Positions 1-8,424 of a DNA stretch of 64,000 bases are shown one piece after another. The position numbers were made by a program, and so were the translations under genes. Within the stretch, counting starts at the first letter, position 1. Each line of letters begins with the position of its first letter. The notes beneath the pieces are model-generated. The model was not told where the DNA came from. It ran no database searches and was given only the letters and a program-made list of their open reading frames with translations. Source of the DNA: Butyricicoccus porcorum. Lineage in GTDB: Bacteria > Bacillota > Clostridia > Oscillospirales > Butyricicoccaceae. The stretch covers positions 266,352 through 330,351 of the forward strand of contig NZ_NHOC01000002.1 of assembly GCF_002157465.1 (NCBI RefSeq). Reading direction: 5' to 3'.

Positions 1-520
1 GGGCTTTTAACTGTGCAGACATTTGTCTTGCGCCCCAAGTGGGATTATCTGTATGGAGATGATCAATGATCTCTTTGCAGGCCAGTTCCTCATCTGAAAT
101 AGGGGCGCACTTGTAATAAATGCTTGTACGGTTGATGTCAAGCAACCTGGCACCAACGGAAGCCGGAATTTCCTTAGTCGTCAAAAGGTTTTGGACTAAA
201 CTTACTCTCGTAGTCAGGTCCACAAATTTCTTCAGATTTTTTTTGAGCCAGTCAACCTGCATGGTTAACTGACCAACCTTTTTGGCATACTCCGCTTTCT
301 CTTTTCGCTCTTCGGCAAGCTTTTCTTTGAGGTTTTCCTCGCGCTTGTCGTCGAACACAACCGAAGCATTGTTCAGGAACTCCTTTTTCCAGTTACGGAG
401 CAGATTTGGTTGGATGCTATTTTCAGCTGCCAGGGTATTGAGATCTTTCTCACCCTTAAGCAGCTCAATTACAAGGTTTGATTTGAATTTGGCACTAAAA
501 CTTCTTCTCTGTCTGGACAT
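1..520 (-). CDS. IS3-family transposase, OrfA continuous with OrfB N-terminus (partial)
   Basis: The frame is open from ATG at 520 to the window edge (173 codons). The start fits an upstream AAAGGAG. The first ~110 residues are OrfA-like: a helix-turn-helix with the [13 protein letters not shown] and [10 protein letters not shown] stretches, then a charged coiled coil ending in QVDWLKKN. The frame then runs directly into an OrfB-like N-terminus ([21 protein letters not shown], then the start of the integrase core). The join is a run of eight A at about 237-244, a typical programmed-frameshift position in IS3 elements. The catalytic DDE residues lie outside the window, so activity cannot be judged. 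Confidence 0.85.
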   Translation of the reverse strand, partial: MSRQRRSFSAKFKSNLVIELLKGEKDLNTLAAENSIQPNLLRNWKKEFLNNASVVFDDKREENLKEKLAEERKEKAEYAKKVGQLTMQVDWLKKNLKKFVDLTTRVSLVQNLLTTKEIPASVGARLLDINRTSIYYKCAPISDEELACKEIIDHLHTDNPTWGARQMSAQLKA

Positions 521-614
521 GATAATGGCTCCTTTCTTACATACTGGTTTAAGTATATCAGATTCATTAAAATCTGTCCGAAAAAGTGTCTTAATTTATG
601 AGACCATTATAGTC
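1..614 (-). mobile_element. IS3-family insertion sequence, left part only (runs off window)
   Basis: The element is read leftwards and leaves the window at base 1, so only its upstream end and roughly the first half are visible. Its outer end probably lies near base 614, because the plus strand right of there abruptly becomes the 3' part of a different IS3 orfB. The minus-strand text starting there (GGACTATAATGGTCTC) would be the terminal sequence; I could not confirm the inverted repeat because the other end is missing. A 90-base leader precedes the transposase start at 520. Confidence 0.7.
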
Positions 615-842
615 CGCCAGAGCATGAGCCGGAAAGGCAACTGTCTGGACAACGCAGTGATAGAGAATTTCTTTGGATTGCTCAAGAGCGAACTTCTATA
701 TTTACAGGAGTTTCAATCTATGGAACACTTCAAGCAGGAACTAATTGAATATCTGGATTACTACAACAACCGCAGGATTAAGGCAAGACGAAAGGGCTTA
801 CCGCCTGCAATTCACAGACAGCAAGCCCTTTCGGCTGCTTGA
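612..842 (+). pseudogene. IS3-family OrfB, C-terminal fragment
   Basis: About 76 codons match the end of an IS3/IS150-type Orf[19 protein letters not shown] carries the final glutamate of the DDE triad, followed by [21 protein letters not shown] and a normal C-terminus ending in a TGA at 840-842. Everything upstream in this frame belongs to the oppositely oriented IS element, so the first three quarters of the gene are missing. It is the remnant of an IS copy that was probably interrupted by the minus-strand IS. Confidence 0.85.
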
Positions 843-895
843 ACAATTTGCCTTAGAAATATTTGGGGAGCGCTGTTGCGTTTGGCTCGTTTGGC

Positions 896-1714
896 TTATG
901 ATGCAAACAGTCCGAAGTACAGCAGGACGACGATACCCAGCACAATGCGGTACCAGCCGAACACTTTGAAATCGTGTTTGCGGATGTAATTCATCAGGAA
1001 TCGGATACAGAACAGGGAAACGACAAAGGCCGTGACCATGCCGACAATCATGACACCGACCTGTGCGGCGGTGTAGTTCAGGCCATATTTGAGAACCTTC
1101 AGTCCGCTCGCACCCAGCATAACCGGAATAGCGAGGAAGAATGAAAATTCAGCGGCGACCGGACGCGCACAACCGAGGAAAACCGCACCGAGGATGGTCG
1201 AGCCAGAACGCGAGGTGCCCGGAATCAGGGACAGCGTCTGGAAGACGCCGATGAGCAGCGCCTTGCGGTAAGACAGCGATTCGAGCGAAGTCGTTGTCGG
1301 GGTGTGGTGTGTGCTTTCGAGGACGATAAACAGAATACCGTAAACAATCAGTGCAATTGCGATGACCAGCGGGCCATACAGCAGATCGTGAATCAGATCG
1401 TCAAACAGGATGCCGATGACGCCTGCCGGGATGCAGCCGATGATGACTTTTTTCCACAGTGTCCATGTACTTTTCTTTTCCGCCGGTGATTTTTTGGCGG
1501 AAAACGGATTGAGCTTGTCGAAGTACAGCACCAGTACGGCGAGAATAGAGCCGAACTGGATGACGACGAAGAACATGTCGGTAAATTCCTTCGGGAAGTC
1601 CAGCTGAAGGAATTCATCGAACAGCAGCATATGTCCGGTCGAGGAGACCGGCAGCCACTCGGTAATGCCCTGGACAATACCGAGAACAAATGATTTGATG
1701 AGTTCGATAAACAT
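896..1714 (-). CDS. uppP: undecaprenyl-diphosphatase UppP (BacA)
   Basis: This integral membrane phosphatase recycles undecaprenyl pyrophosphate to the monophosphate carrier used for peptidoglycan and other wall polymers, and excess gives bacitracin tolerance. The protein has 272 residues, normal for the family, and is mostly hydrophobic. Both signature loops are present: GITEWLPVSSTGHM near residues 16-29 and PGTSRSGST near 165-173, which supply the catalytic Glu, Ser and Arg residues. An AAAGGAGA ribosome site precedes the ATG. A promoter TTTACT-17-TATACT is visible upstream, divergent from recQ. Confidence 0.96.
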   Translation of the reverse strand: MFIELIKSFVLGIVQGITEWLPVSSTGHMLLFDEFLQLDFPKEFTDMFFVVIQFGSILAVLVLYFDKLNPFSAKKSPAEKKSTWTLWKKVIIGCIPAGVIGILFDDLIHDLLYGPLVIAIALIVYGILFIVLESTHHTPTTTSLESLSYRKALLIGVFQTLSLIPGTSRSGSTILGAVFLGCARPVAAEFSFFLAIPVMLGASGLKVLKYGLNYTAAQVGVMIVGMVTAFVVSLFCIRFLMNYIRKHDFKVFGWYRIVLGIVVLLYFGLFAS

Positions 1715-1852
1715 AACTGTCTCCTTTGTGTGTTCAAAAAAACGATTGGTATCAGTATACCGTATCTGTTTGCAAAAGTAAAGGCTGTGGCTTGCAGGAT
1801 GGCAGAAAATATGGCATACTGATACACAGAAGCCGGAAAAGGAGGGAAACGG

Positions 1853-3682
1853 ATGGATTTAAAGCACAGATTGCTACAGGAATCATTTGGCTATGCGTCG
1901 TTCCGTCCGGGACAGCAGAAGCTGATTGATGCGATGCTCGCGGGACGCGATGTGCTCGGTGTTATGCCGACCGGCGCGGGCAAATCCATCTGTTACCAGA
2001 TTGCCGGCATGCTTTTGCCGGGCGTGACACTGGTGGTTTCTCCACTGATTTCTTTGATGCAGGATCAGGTTGCGGCACTGCGCCGGGTCGGGCTTTCCGC
2101 CTGCCTGCTCAACAGCGCACAGACACCGGAGGAGCGCAGGCTGGCAATCCGGCAGGCTGCCATGGGGCGCTGCAAGCTGATTTATGTCGCACCGGAACGG
2201 CTGATGCAGCCGGATTTTGCCCAGCTGGTCAACCACCTGCCCATCGGCATGGTTACGGTAGATGAAGCGCACTGTATTTCGCAGTGGGGACATGATTTTC
2301 GTCCGAGCTATCGGAAGATACCGGAGTTTATCCGAAGCCTGCCCAGACGGCCGGTCATTTCCGCCTTTACCGCAACGGCGACAGCGCAGGTGCGTGAGGA
2401 TATTGCGCAGGCACTGGGGCTGCATGCACCGGAACGGCTGGTGACCAGCTTTGACCGTCCGAACCTGCATTATGAGGTGCGGCGTGTTTATGACCGTGAA
2501 GCACAAATGGTACGGTTTATTGCAGAACAGGACGGTTCATCGGGGATTGTCTACTGCCTGACGCGCAAAAAGACGGAGGAGATGGCACGTTATCTGTGTG
2601 ATAACGGCATTCGGGCGGCGGCATATCACGCAGGTATGGAGCCGATGGCACGGCGGGCAGTACAACAGAATTTTGTCGGTGGCAGCATTCCTGTCATCGT
2701 CGCAACCAATGCGTTTGGCATGGGCATTGATAAGCCGGATGTGCGCTTTGTGGTGCATTATGGCATGCCGCGCGACATCGAGAGCTATTATCAGGAGGCG
2801 GGACGCGCCGGGCGGGATGGCGCATCGGCACGCTGCCTGCTGCTGTTCGACGAGTCGGACATTGCATTGCATGAATATTTGATTGGGCTCGATCCGGAGA
2901 ACCCCGCATTGACCGACGAGGAGGTCGAATGGCTCAAAAAGCGCAGACTGGAACGACTGTCCCAGATGAAACGATACGTGTTTACAGATCAGTGCCTGCG
3001 GCAGCATATCCTGCGGTATTTTGGACAGGAGGCACCGGACTTTTGTGGGCAGTGCGGCAACTGTGAGGCCTCCAGCATTGAAAAGGATGTCACGGTAGAC
3101 GCACAGAAAATCCTGTCGTGCGTCTACCGCACAAAGGAGCAGTGCGGCGCAGACATGCTTTGCCGTATTTTGCGCGGTTGTGCGGATGTGGATATCTGCG
3201 CGGCCGGGTATGATGCGCTGTCTACCTATGGCATTCTGCGCGATGCTGAGCCGGAGGACATTGCAGCGGTCATCAGTCACCTCATCAGCCGCGGATATTT
3301 GATACGGCAGGAAAATCCCCATATTCGCCTGCGGCTGAGTGCGGGGGCAAAAAATGTGCTGTTTCACGGCGAAAAAGTGAGGATGCGCGTGCGTGTCTCG
3401 CAGAAGGAGGCGCGGCTGGCGCGTGCATCCAGCCAGTCTGAGCGGCCTGAGCTGTCACGCGAGCTGCGCAAATACCGGCAGAAATCAGCGGCACGGCATG
3501 GCATTCCACCGCACAGTGTCTTTTCCGACCGGACACTGGAGGCACTGGTGCACGCATTGCCGCAGACAGAGGATGAGGTGCAGGCGGTTGCAGGTGCAGA
3601 CGGCAGGGCAAAAAAAGAGTCGAAAGCAATCCTGCGTGTCATTCAAAAATATTGTTCTGTATATTTTTCAGAAAAAGAATGA
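1853..3682 (+). CDS. recQ: ATP-dependent DNA helicase RecQ
   Basis: This is a superfamily 2 3'-5' helicase for recombination and repair of stalled forks. The 609-residue protein has the expected order: Walker A PTGAGKS at residues 39-45, DEAH (VDEAHCISQW) near 137, motif III TATATA, and motif VI YYQEAGRAGRDG. A Zn-binding RecQ-C region follows (C near 381, then CGQCGNC near 400). The C-terminal ~80 residues resemble a shortened HRDC domain. GGAGGG lies 7 bases before the ATG, and a promoter TTGCAG-17-CATACT lies just upstream. It is divergent from uppP. Confidence 0.96.
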   Translation: MDLKHRLLQESFGYASFRPGQQKLIDAMLAGRDVLGVMPTGAGKSICYQIAGMLLPGVTLVVSPLISLMQDQVAALRRVGLSACLLNSAQTPEERRLAIRQAAMGRCKLIYVAPERLMQPDFAQLVNHLPIGMVTVDEAHCISQWGHDFRPSYRKIPEFIRSLPRRPVISAFTATATAQVREDIAQALGLHAPERLVTSFDRPNLHYEVRRVYDREAQMVRFIAEQDGSSGIVYCLTRKKTEEMARYLCDNGIRAAAYHAGMEPMARRAVQQNFVGGSIPVIVATNAFGMGIDKPDVRFVVHYGMPRDIESYYQEAGRAGRDGASARCLLLFDESDIALHEYLIGLDPENPALTDEEVEWLKKRRLERLSQMKRYVFTDQCLRQHILRYFGQEAPDFCGQCGNCEASSIEKDVTVDAQKILSCVYRTKEQCGADMLCRILRGCADVDICAAGYDALSTYGILRDAEPEDIAAVISHLISRGYLIRQENPHIRLRLSAGAKNVLFHGEKVRMRVRVSQKEARLARASSQSERPELSRELRKYRQKSAARHGIPPHSVFSDRTLEALVHALPQTEDEVQAVAGADGRAKKESKAILRVIQKYCSVYFSEKE

Positions 3683-3698
3683 AATCTTTGGATCGTTG

Positions 3699-3707
3699 TG
3701 GTATACT
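3699..3707 (+). promoter_or_regulatory. extended -10 promoter (TGGTATACT) for the small membrane peptide
   Basis: TATACT preceded by TG one base away gives an extended -10 element. No good -35 is visible 17 bases upstream. It lies just after the recQ stop, so the small gene at 3745 has its own transcription start. Confidence 0.5.
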
Positions 3708-3744
3708 AACAGAGAAGATTTCAGATAATGCGGGGTGAATAACC

Positions 3745-3861
3745 ATGAACAGAGGTCTGAGTATTGCGACCCTTTCCCTTGGCGCATTGATTACTATGCT
3801 GGGAACAGCAATTGTAGCAGTCAGCGTGGCAAGCATGGGCCATTCGAAGATGGAATTTTAA
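3745..3861 (+). CDS. 38-residue single-span membrane peptide, unknown function
   Basis: The ORF encodes 38 residues starting MNRGLSIATLSLGAL and ending ASMGHSKMEF. About 25 consecutive residues in the middle are hydrophobic and uncharged, enough for one membrane span, with a short polar tail. A GGGGTG motif lies 8 bases before the ATG. The gene has its own promoter (3699-3707) and its own strong terminator (3888-3921), so it forms a separate transcript of about 210 bases. I do not recognise the family. It could be a membrane microprotein or a toxin-like peptide, or an accidental ORF in an sRNA. Confidence 0.55.
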   Translation: MNRGLSIATLSLGALITMLGTAIVAVSVASMGHSKMEF

Positions 3862-3887
3862 TCAAATACGAAATAAATGCAGCAATG

Positions 3888-3921
3888 GAGCGGATGCGAT
3901 AGGTATCCGTTCTATTTTTTT
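3888..3921 (+). terminator. intrinsic terminator of the small peptide gene
   Basis: GAGCGGAT (3888-3895) pairs fully, with one G-U, to ATCCGTTC (3905-3912) across a 9-base loop and is followed by TATTTTTTT. The ribosome site of the next gene begins right after it. Confidence 0.8.
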
Positions 3922-3942
3922 GCCATTTTGGAGGAAATAACT

Positions 3943-4698
3943 ATGAATCGACCAGCAATTATTGGCATTGTACCGCTCTATGACAAGCAGCGCAAAAGTC
4001 TTTGGATGGTTCCCGGCTATATGGAGGGAATTGTGCAGGCGGGCGGTCTGCCTGTTATTTTTCCACTGACATGCGACAGAGAGAAGCTGGAGCAGCTGCT
4101 CGACCGTGTGGACGGTGTGCTGTTTACCGGAGGTCAGGATGTGGATCCTGCGCGCTATGGACAGCAGATGCAGGACAGTTGTGGAGAAATCTGCCGCAAA
4201 CGTGACGAGATGGAATGGGAGCTGCTGCGCCTGTGCCGCGTGCGCCGCAAACCTGCTTATGGTATCTGTCGCGGCATTCAGCTGTTCAATGCCGCACTGG
4301 GCGGCACACTGTATCAGCATATTCCGGACGAGCTTCCGAGCGAGGTGGAGCACCATATGACTCCGCCGTATGACCGCGCGGTGCATCCGGTTACGGTCGA
4401 TGAGGACAGCATGCTGTATCGGATTCTCGGCAAATCCAGCCTGCGCGTTAACAGCTATCATCATCAGGGTGTACGCGACCTGTCCCCGGTGCTGACGGCC
4501 TGCGCATGGGCACCGGATGGGCTGGTAGAAGCCGTAGAGGACAGAAAGCAGCCGTTTTTCCTTGCAACTCAGTGGCACCCGGAATTTTCGTGGGAAAAGG
4601 ATGCGAGCAGCCGTCGGATTTTTCAGGCATTTGTTGATGCCTGCCGCCAGACCGCAAGAAAGTCGTTGGGTTATTCGACTGTTTGTGATATACTATAA
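3943..4698 (+). CDS. class I glutamine amidotransferase-like hydrolase (peptidase C26 family)
   Basis: This is a gamma-glutamyl-gamma-aminobutyrate hydrolase (PuuD)-like enzyme of 251 residues. The nucleophile elbow is AYGICRGIQLFN (Cys near residue 105) and the catalytic His-Glu is in TQWHPEFSW near 210. FTGGQDVDPARYG is the typical substrate loop. The start at 3943 is chosen because GGAGG lies 7 bases upstream; an in-frame start 66 bases earlier would fall inside the preceding terminator. No polyamine-degradation genes are adjacent, so the exact substrate, PuuD-like or another gamma-glutamyl compound, is open. Confidence 0.85.
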   Translation: MNRPAIIGIVPLYDKQRKSLWMVPGYMEGIVQAGGLPVIFPLTCDREKLEQLLDRVDGVLFTGGQDVDPARYGQQMQDSCGEICRKRDEMEWELLRLCRVRRKPAYGICRGIQLFNAALGGTLYQHIPDELPSEVEHHMTPPYDRAVHPVTVDEDSMLYRILGKSSLRVNSYHHQGVRDLSPVLTACAWAPDGLVEAVEDRKQPFFLATQWHPEFSWEKDASSRRIFQAFVDACRQTARKSLGYSTVCDIL

Positions 4699-4724
4699 TT
4701 ATTACAGACAGTGGAGGGAAGGAT

Positions 4725-5549
4725 ATGAAAATTCAGCGCATTCGGCTGATTTATTTCAGTGCGACGGGCACGACACAGAAGGTGCTGCGCTGTATGGGCG
4801 AAACACTGGCACAGGAGCTGGGGGCTGCGGTGCAGGAGGACGATTTTACGCTTCCGGCGGCGCGGGAGCAGACGGTAGCATGTATGCCGGATGAACTCGC
4901 GCTGGTCGGCACGCCGGTATATGCCGGGCGCGTGCCGAATGTGTTGCTGCCCTATCTGAAGGGACAGCTCACGGGCAGCGGAGCACCCGCCGTTCCGATT
5001 GTACTGTTCGGCAACCGGAATTATGACGATGCGCTGATTGAGCTGCGCGATTTGCTGGAGGCAGCCGGTTTCCGTACAGTGGGTGGCGCGGCCTTTGTCG
5101 GAGAGCATTCGTTCTCGGATATACTGGCGGCGGGGCGCCCGGATGCGGCGGATTTGAAGCGCGCAGAGGAATTTGCACACGCGCTTGCGCATAAAGTGCG
5201 GACACTGGAATGTGTGCCGGAGCAGCCGGTTCCTGTGAACGGACAGACTCCGATCCGACCGTATTACACGCCGCGCGACCGGCAGGGCAATCCGGTCAAT
5301 ATTCTCAAGGTAAAGCCAAAGGTGAATGACCGGTGTGATGCCTGCGGCCTGTGCACGGAGGTTTGCCCGATGGGTTCCATTGACCGCACAGATGTGCGAA
5401 AGTATACCGGAATCTGCATTAAATGCGGCGCGTGCATCAAAAAATGTCCGCAGCAGGCACGGTACTATGATGACGCCGGTTATCTGTACCACCAGCATGA
5501 GCTGGAGGAGGGGTATACCCGCCGGGCAGAGATCGAACTGTTTTTATAA
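4725..5549 (+). CDS. EFR1-type protein: flavodoxin-like domain fused to two 4Fe-4S clusters
   Basis: The 274-residue protein has an N-terminal flavodoxin-like fold with the FMN phosphate loop FSATGTTQK near residues 11-19, and GTPVYAGRVP in the middle. The C-terminal ~80 residues carry two complete ferredoxin motifs, CDACGLCTEVCP near 205 and CIKCGACIKKCP near 232. Such proteins act as small cytosolic electron carriers in anaerobes; the redox partner is unknown. GGAGGG lies upstream of the ATG. The gene follows the C26 hydrolase by 26 bases and ends in a strong terminator, so the two may be co-transcribed. Confidence 0.9.
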   Translation: MKIQRIRLIYFSATGTTQKVLRCMGETLAQELGAAVQEDDFTLPAAREQTVACMPDELALVGTPVYAGRVPNVLLPYLKGQLTGSGAPAVPIVLFGNRNYDDALIELRDLLEAAGFRTVGGAAFVGEHSFSDILAAGRPDAADLKRAEEFAHALAHKVRTLECVPEQPVPVNGQTPIRPYYTPRDRQGNPVNILKVKPKVNDRCDACGLCTEVCPMGSIDRTDVRKYTGICIKCGACIKKCPQQARYYDDAGYLYHQHELEEGYTRRAEIELFL

Positions 5550-5566
5550 AATCGGATATAGCATGA

Positions 5567-5602
5567 CAATCCCCGGCAAACAGCGCCGGGGATTGCTTTT
5601 TC
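5567..5602 (+). terminator. intrinsic terminator
   Basis: CAATCCCCGGC (5567-5577) pairs perfectly with GCCGGGGATTG (5585-5595) and is followed by a T run. It ends the EFR1 gene. Confidence 0.92.
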
Positions 5603-5610
5603 TTTGAGAC

Positions 5611-5654
5611 TTTACATACATTTTACGTTGGGGTCGGTGGGAATCTGCTATAAT
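5611..5654 (+). promoter_or_regulatory. Pho-box-like direct repeat and -10 element of the phoB-phoR pair
   Basis: TTTACA (5611-5616) and TTTACG (5622-5627) form a direct repeat with an 11-base period, like the TTAACA-type repeats bound by PhoP/PhoB. TATAAT is at 5649-5654. No consensus -35 is present, which fits an activator-dependent promoter. Autoregulation by the downstream regulator is inferred. Confidence 0.55.
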
Positions 5655-5694
5655 AAGAAATGAGATTAAGATTTTTTCAAAGACGGAGGAAACT

Positions 5695-6393
5695 ATGGAC
5701 AATCTGTCGATTTACGTGGTAGAGGACGACGAGAGCATCCGCACGATGGTAGTATATGCGCTGAACGGAAGCGGTTATGTGGCGAGAGGGTTCTCAGACA
5801 GCCGGGCTTTTTTTCAGGCAGTAGATGAAAAAGCCCCCGATCTCGTGCTGCTGGACATCATGTTGCCAGGTGAGGATGGGCTTTCCATCCTGAAGCGCCT
5901 GCGCAGCACGCCAAAGACAGCACGCATTCCCGCCATTATGCTGACGGCGAAATCTACGGAAATGGATAAGGTGCGCGGGCTGGATATGGGTGCAGACGAC
6001 TATGTGGCAAAGCCGTTCGGCATTCTGGAGCTGCTGTCGCGCATTCGCGCCGTGGCGCGCCGCACGGTGGAATCCGGCAGACAGACTGCGGAAGAGGGAA
6101 ACGGTATCTTTGAATACCAGAATATCCGTGTCGATGAAGCGAGCCATATCGTCACAGTGGATGGCGCGGAGGTCATGCTGACGCGCAAGGAATTCAAACT
6201 GCTGTGCGACCTCATGCGCAATCAGGGGCGTGTGCTGACGCGCGACCAGATTATGGAACAGGTATGGGGCTTTGATTATGGCGGCGCAACGCGCACAGTA
6301 GACATTCATATCAATACATTGCGGAAAAAGCTGGGCGATGACGGCACGATGATTCAGACCGTGCGCGGCGTAGGCTATAAGATCGGAAAATGA
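5695..6393 (+). CDS. phoB: OmpR/PhoB-family response regulator
   Basis: The 232-residue protein has an N-terminal receiver domain with the acidic pair in VVEDDES, the phospho-acceptor Asp in LVLLDIMLPGEDG (near residue 52) and the conserved Lys in AKPFG. The C-terminal winged helix has LTRKEFKLL, RDQIMEQVWG and DIHINTLRKKLGDD. It binds DNA when phosphorylated by its partner kinase, encoded immediately downstream with a 4-base overlap. The Pho-box-like repeat and the PhoR-like kinase suggest phosphate control, but no pst transport genes are in the window, so the phoB symbol is an inference. Confidence 0.85.
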   Translation: MDNLSIYVVEDDESIRTMVVYALNGSGYVARGFSDSRAFFQAVDEKAPDLVLLDIMLPGEDGLSILKRLRSTPKTARIPAIMLTAKSTEMDKVRGLDMGADDYVAKPFGILELLSRIRAVARRTVESGRQTAEEGNGIFEYQNIRVDEASHIVTVDGAEVMLTRKEFKLLCDLMRNQGRVLTRDQIMEQVWGFDYGGATRTVDIHINTLRKKLGDDGTMIQTVRGVGYKIGK

Positions 6394-8114
6394 GTAACAA
6401 TAAACAGCAATTTAATACACAGATGAAAAAACGTATTTACTGGGTACTGCTGCTGCTCAGTGCGGTTGGCGTTGTCAGTGCCTGCATCCTGACACTGACA
6501 GTTGCCATGCAGTATTCCATGCGGCAGGCAGAGCAGATGATCTGCGATCTGACGGATACCATCAGCGAGTCATATTCCTACATGACACAGGATGAGTATA
6601 CGAAGATGCTCGCACATCTGCCGGATAATACACGTGCCACGCTCATCACACAGGACGGCACAGTGCTTTATGATTCCGATGCGGCTGCATCGGAGATGGA
6701 AAATCACCTCGGCCGCCCGGAAATTCAGCAGGCAATGCAGGATGGCAAGGGCGAGGATATCCGGCAATCCGCCACAATGAATACATCCACGTATTATTAT
6801 GCAGTCAGTCTGCCGGATGGCTGTGTCCTGCGCCTGTCGCGCAGCTATGCCAGCATCCGCAGTATGGTTTTGAATACCATTCCGGGCATTGCCGTGATTT
6901 TGATTGTGCTGTTCGGACTGGCGCTCTTCCTGTCGCGCAGGCTGACAAAGTGGATGATCCGCCCGGTCGAGCGGGCGGCACGCGCATTGGATCACGACGA
7001 GGAGAGCGGCGCGACCTATGATGAACTGACGCCGTTTGTCTCGCACATCCGGGCGCAGGATCAGCAGATCAATGACCAGAAAGCAACACTGGAGCAGGAG
7101 CGTGAAACACTCGGCATCATCACGAACAGTATGCGCGAGGGTCTGCTGTTGATATCGAAGGATAAAAATGTCGTATCCATCAATCCGAGTGCCATTCATA
7201 TGCTGACCGGCCGGAAGGCAGATGTATATGAATTCCAGGGACACAATTACCTGATTGTCAACCGTACACGCGAGATGCACGAATGTGTCACTGCGGCGCT
7301 GGAAGGCAACAGCCGCGATGCGGTATTCTCGATGTACGGGAAAATTTATCACGTCTATGCCAGCCCGATGATCCGGCTGGCGGAGGTGCAGGGCGTTGTT
7401 GTCATTGTACTGGACGAGACCCAGCAGCGTCTTGCCGAACGCAGCCGCCGGGAATTTTCCGCAAATGTCTCACATGAGCTGAAAACACCGCTGACTTCGA
7501 TTTCCGGCTATGCCGAGATGATGGAAAATGGCATGGTTTCCAGCATGGATGATATCCGCACGTTTTCCGGCAGCATCCACAAGGAGGCGCTGCGGTTAAT
7601 TGCATTGATTGAAGATATCATCCGCCTGTCGCGCATTGAGGAATCGCCCAGACAGGCAGATGAAATGGAATCGGTTGATCTGAACGAGCTGTGTGCGGCC
7701 GTTTTGGAATCTCTCGATCCGGTCGCGAAGAAAGCGAAGGTATGCCTGCATCTGGACGGCTCTGTGCCGCCAATTTCCGGCGCAGAGGCCATGCTCAGTG
7801 AAATGGTGTATAACCTGTGCGAGAATGCCATCAAATATAACCGCCCGGACGGCGATGTTTGGGTTACGCTCACCGATGATGACGGCGAGATCGAGCTGAA
7901 GGTGAAAGACACTGGCATCGGCATTCCGGAGGAGTCGCAAGTGCGTGTTTTTGAGCGCTTTTACCGCGTGGATAAAAGCCGTTCCAAGCAAATCGGCGGC
8001 ACAGGCCTCGGTCTCTCCATCGTCAAGCATGTGGTGGAATACCACCTCGGACGTGTAGAGCTGGACAGCACATTGGGAGTCGGAACAGAAATCCGTGTCT
8101 GGCTGCCTAAATAA
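6390..8114 (+). CDS. phoR: sensor histidine kinase, PhoR-like
   Basis: The 574-residue membrane kinase pairs with the regulator upstream through an ATGA overlap. An N-terminal membrane span at about residues 14-36 is followed by an extracytoplasmic region to about 155, a second span near 160-180, a HAMP-like linker and a PAS domain (ITNSMREGLLLIS). HisKA has the phospho-acceptor motif FSANVSHELKTPLTSI, and the ATPase domain has N-box NLCENAIKYN, DTGIGIPEE and GGTGLGLSIVKHV. All catalytic motifs are intact. The signal is probably phosphate status, inferred from architecture and the Pho-box-like repeat; WalK-like kinases look similar. Confidence 0.9.
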   Translation: MSNNKQQFNTQMKKRIYWVLLLLSAVGVVSACILTLTVAMQYSMRQAEQMICDLTDTISESYSYMTQDEYTKMLAHLPDNTRATLITQDGTVLYDSDAAASEMENHLGRPEIQQAMQDGKGEDIRQSATMNTSTYYYAVSLPDGCVLRLSRSYASIRSMVLNTIPGIAVILIVLFGLALFLSRRLTKWMIRPVERAARALDHDEESGATYDELTPFVSHIRAQDQQINDQKATLEQERETLGIITNSMREGLLLISKDKNVVSINPSAIHMLTGRKADVYEFQGHNYLIVNRTREMHECVTAALEGNSRDAVFSMYGKIYHVYASPMIRLAEVQGVVVIVLDETQQRLAERSRREFSANVSHELKTPLTSISGYAEMMENGMVSSMDDIRTFSGSIHKEALRLIALIEDIIRLSRIEESPRQADEMESVDLNELCAAVLESLDPVAKKAKVCLHLDGSVPPISGAEAMLSEMVYNLCENAIKYNRPDGDVWVTLTDDDGEIELKVKDTGIGIPEESQVRVFERFYRVDKSRSKQIGGTGLGLSIVKHVVEYHLGRVELDSTLGVGTEIRVWLPK

Positions 8115-8175
8115 CAGATGACAGCAAAAGAAAAGAGCGAACAGTTTTCCTGCGACAGGGAATCGTTCCCTCCTG

Positions 8176-8213
8176 TCCCGTCCCGGTATTGGTCTGCCGG
8201 GGCGGGATTTTTT
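8176..8213 (+). terminator. intrinsic terminator after the two-component operon
   Basis: TCCCGTCCCGG (8176-8186) pairs with CCGGGGCGGGA (8197-8207), followed by TTTTTT. Confidence 0.88.
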
Positions 8214-8214
8214 G

Positions 8215-8243
8215 TTGAAATTCGTGAGGGGATATGCTATCCT
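8215..8243 (+). promoter_or_regulatory. sigma-A promoter of the small toxin gene
   Basis: TTGAAA (8215-8220), a 17-base spacer and TATCCT (8238-8243) lie directly after the preceding terminator. Transcription would start near 8250 and give an 88-base 5' UTR. Confidence 0.65.
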
Positions 8244-8337
8244 GTCGAACAGGAAAACTTTGTTTTTCAGCGCGTCGTCCTGCCCTGCGGTAGGCGGTTA
8301 TTCCCACCGAACCTTTACAGAGGGGAGGTGGTGCGAA

Positions 8338-8424
8338 ATGGTTACTTATGAAGGGTTATTTCTTCTTCTGACGTTTCTTGTCGCATTTGCCGATCTGATT
8401 ATTCAGATATGCAAAAGAAAATGA
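8338..8424 (+). CDS. putative holin-like / type I toxin peptide, 28 residues
   Basis: The peptide MVTYEGLFLLLTFLVAFADL continues to a basic ICKRK end. It has one hydrophobic span and a cationic C-terminus, the shape of the Firmicutes holin-like toxin (Hol_Tox) peptides, which usually begin M-x-T-Y-E and end in K/R. AGGGGAGGTGG lies just before the ATG, an unusually strong ribosome site that may be masked: CCACC at 8304-8308 can pair with its GGTGG. The gene has its own promoter and a convergent antisense promoter (8515-8543). It would act by inserting into the cell's own membrane. It is too short for most gene callers. Confidence 0.72.
   Translation: MVTYEGLFLLLTFLVAFADLIIQICKRK

Noticed and set aside
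282-842. 186-codon open frame on the plus strand
   Set aside because: Only the last ~76 codons are transposase-like; the first part is the antisense of the other IS and is a chance open frame.
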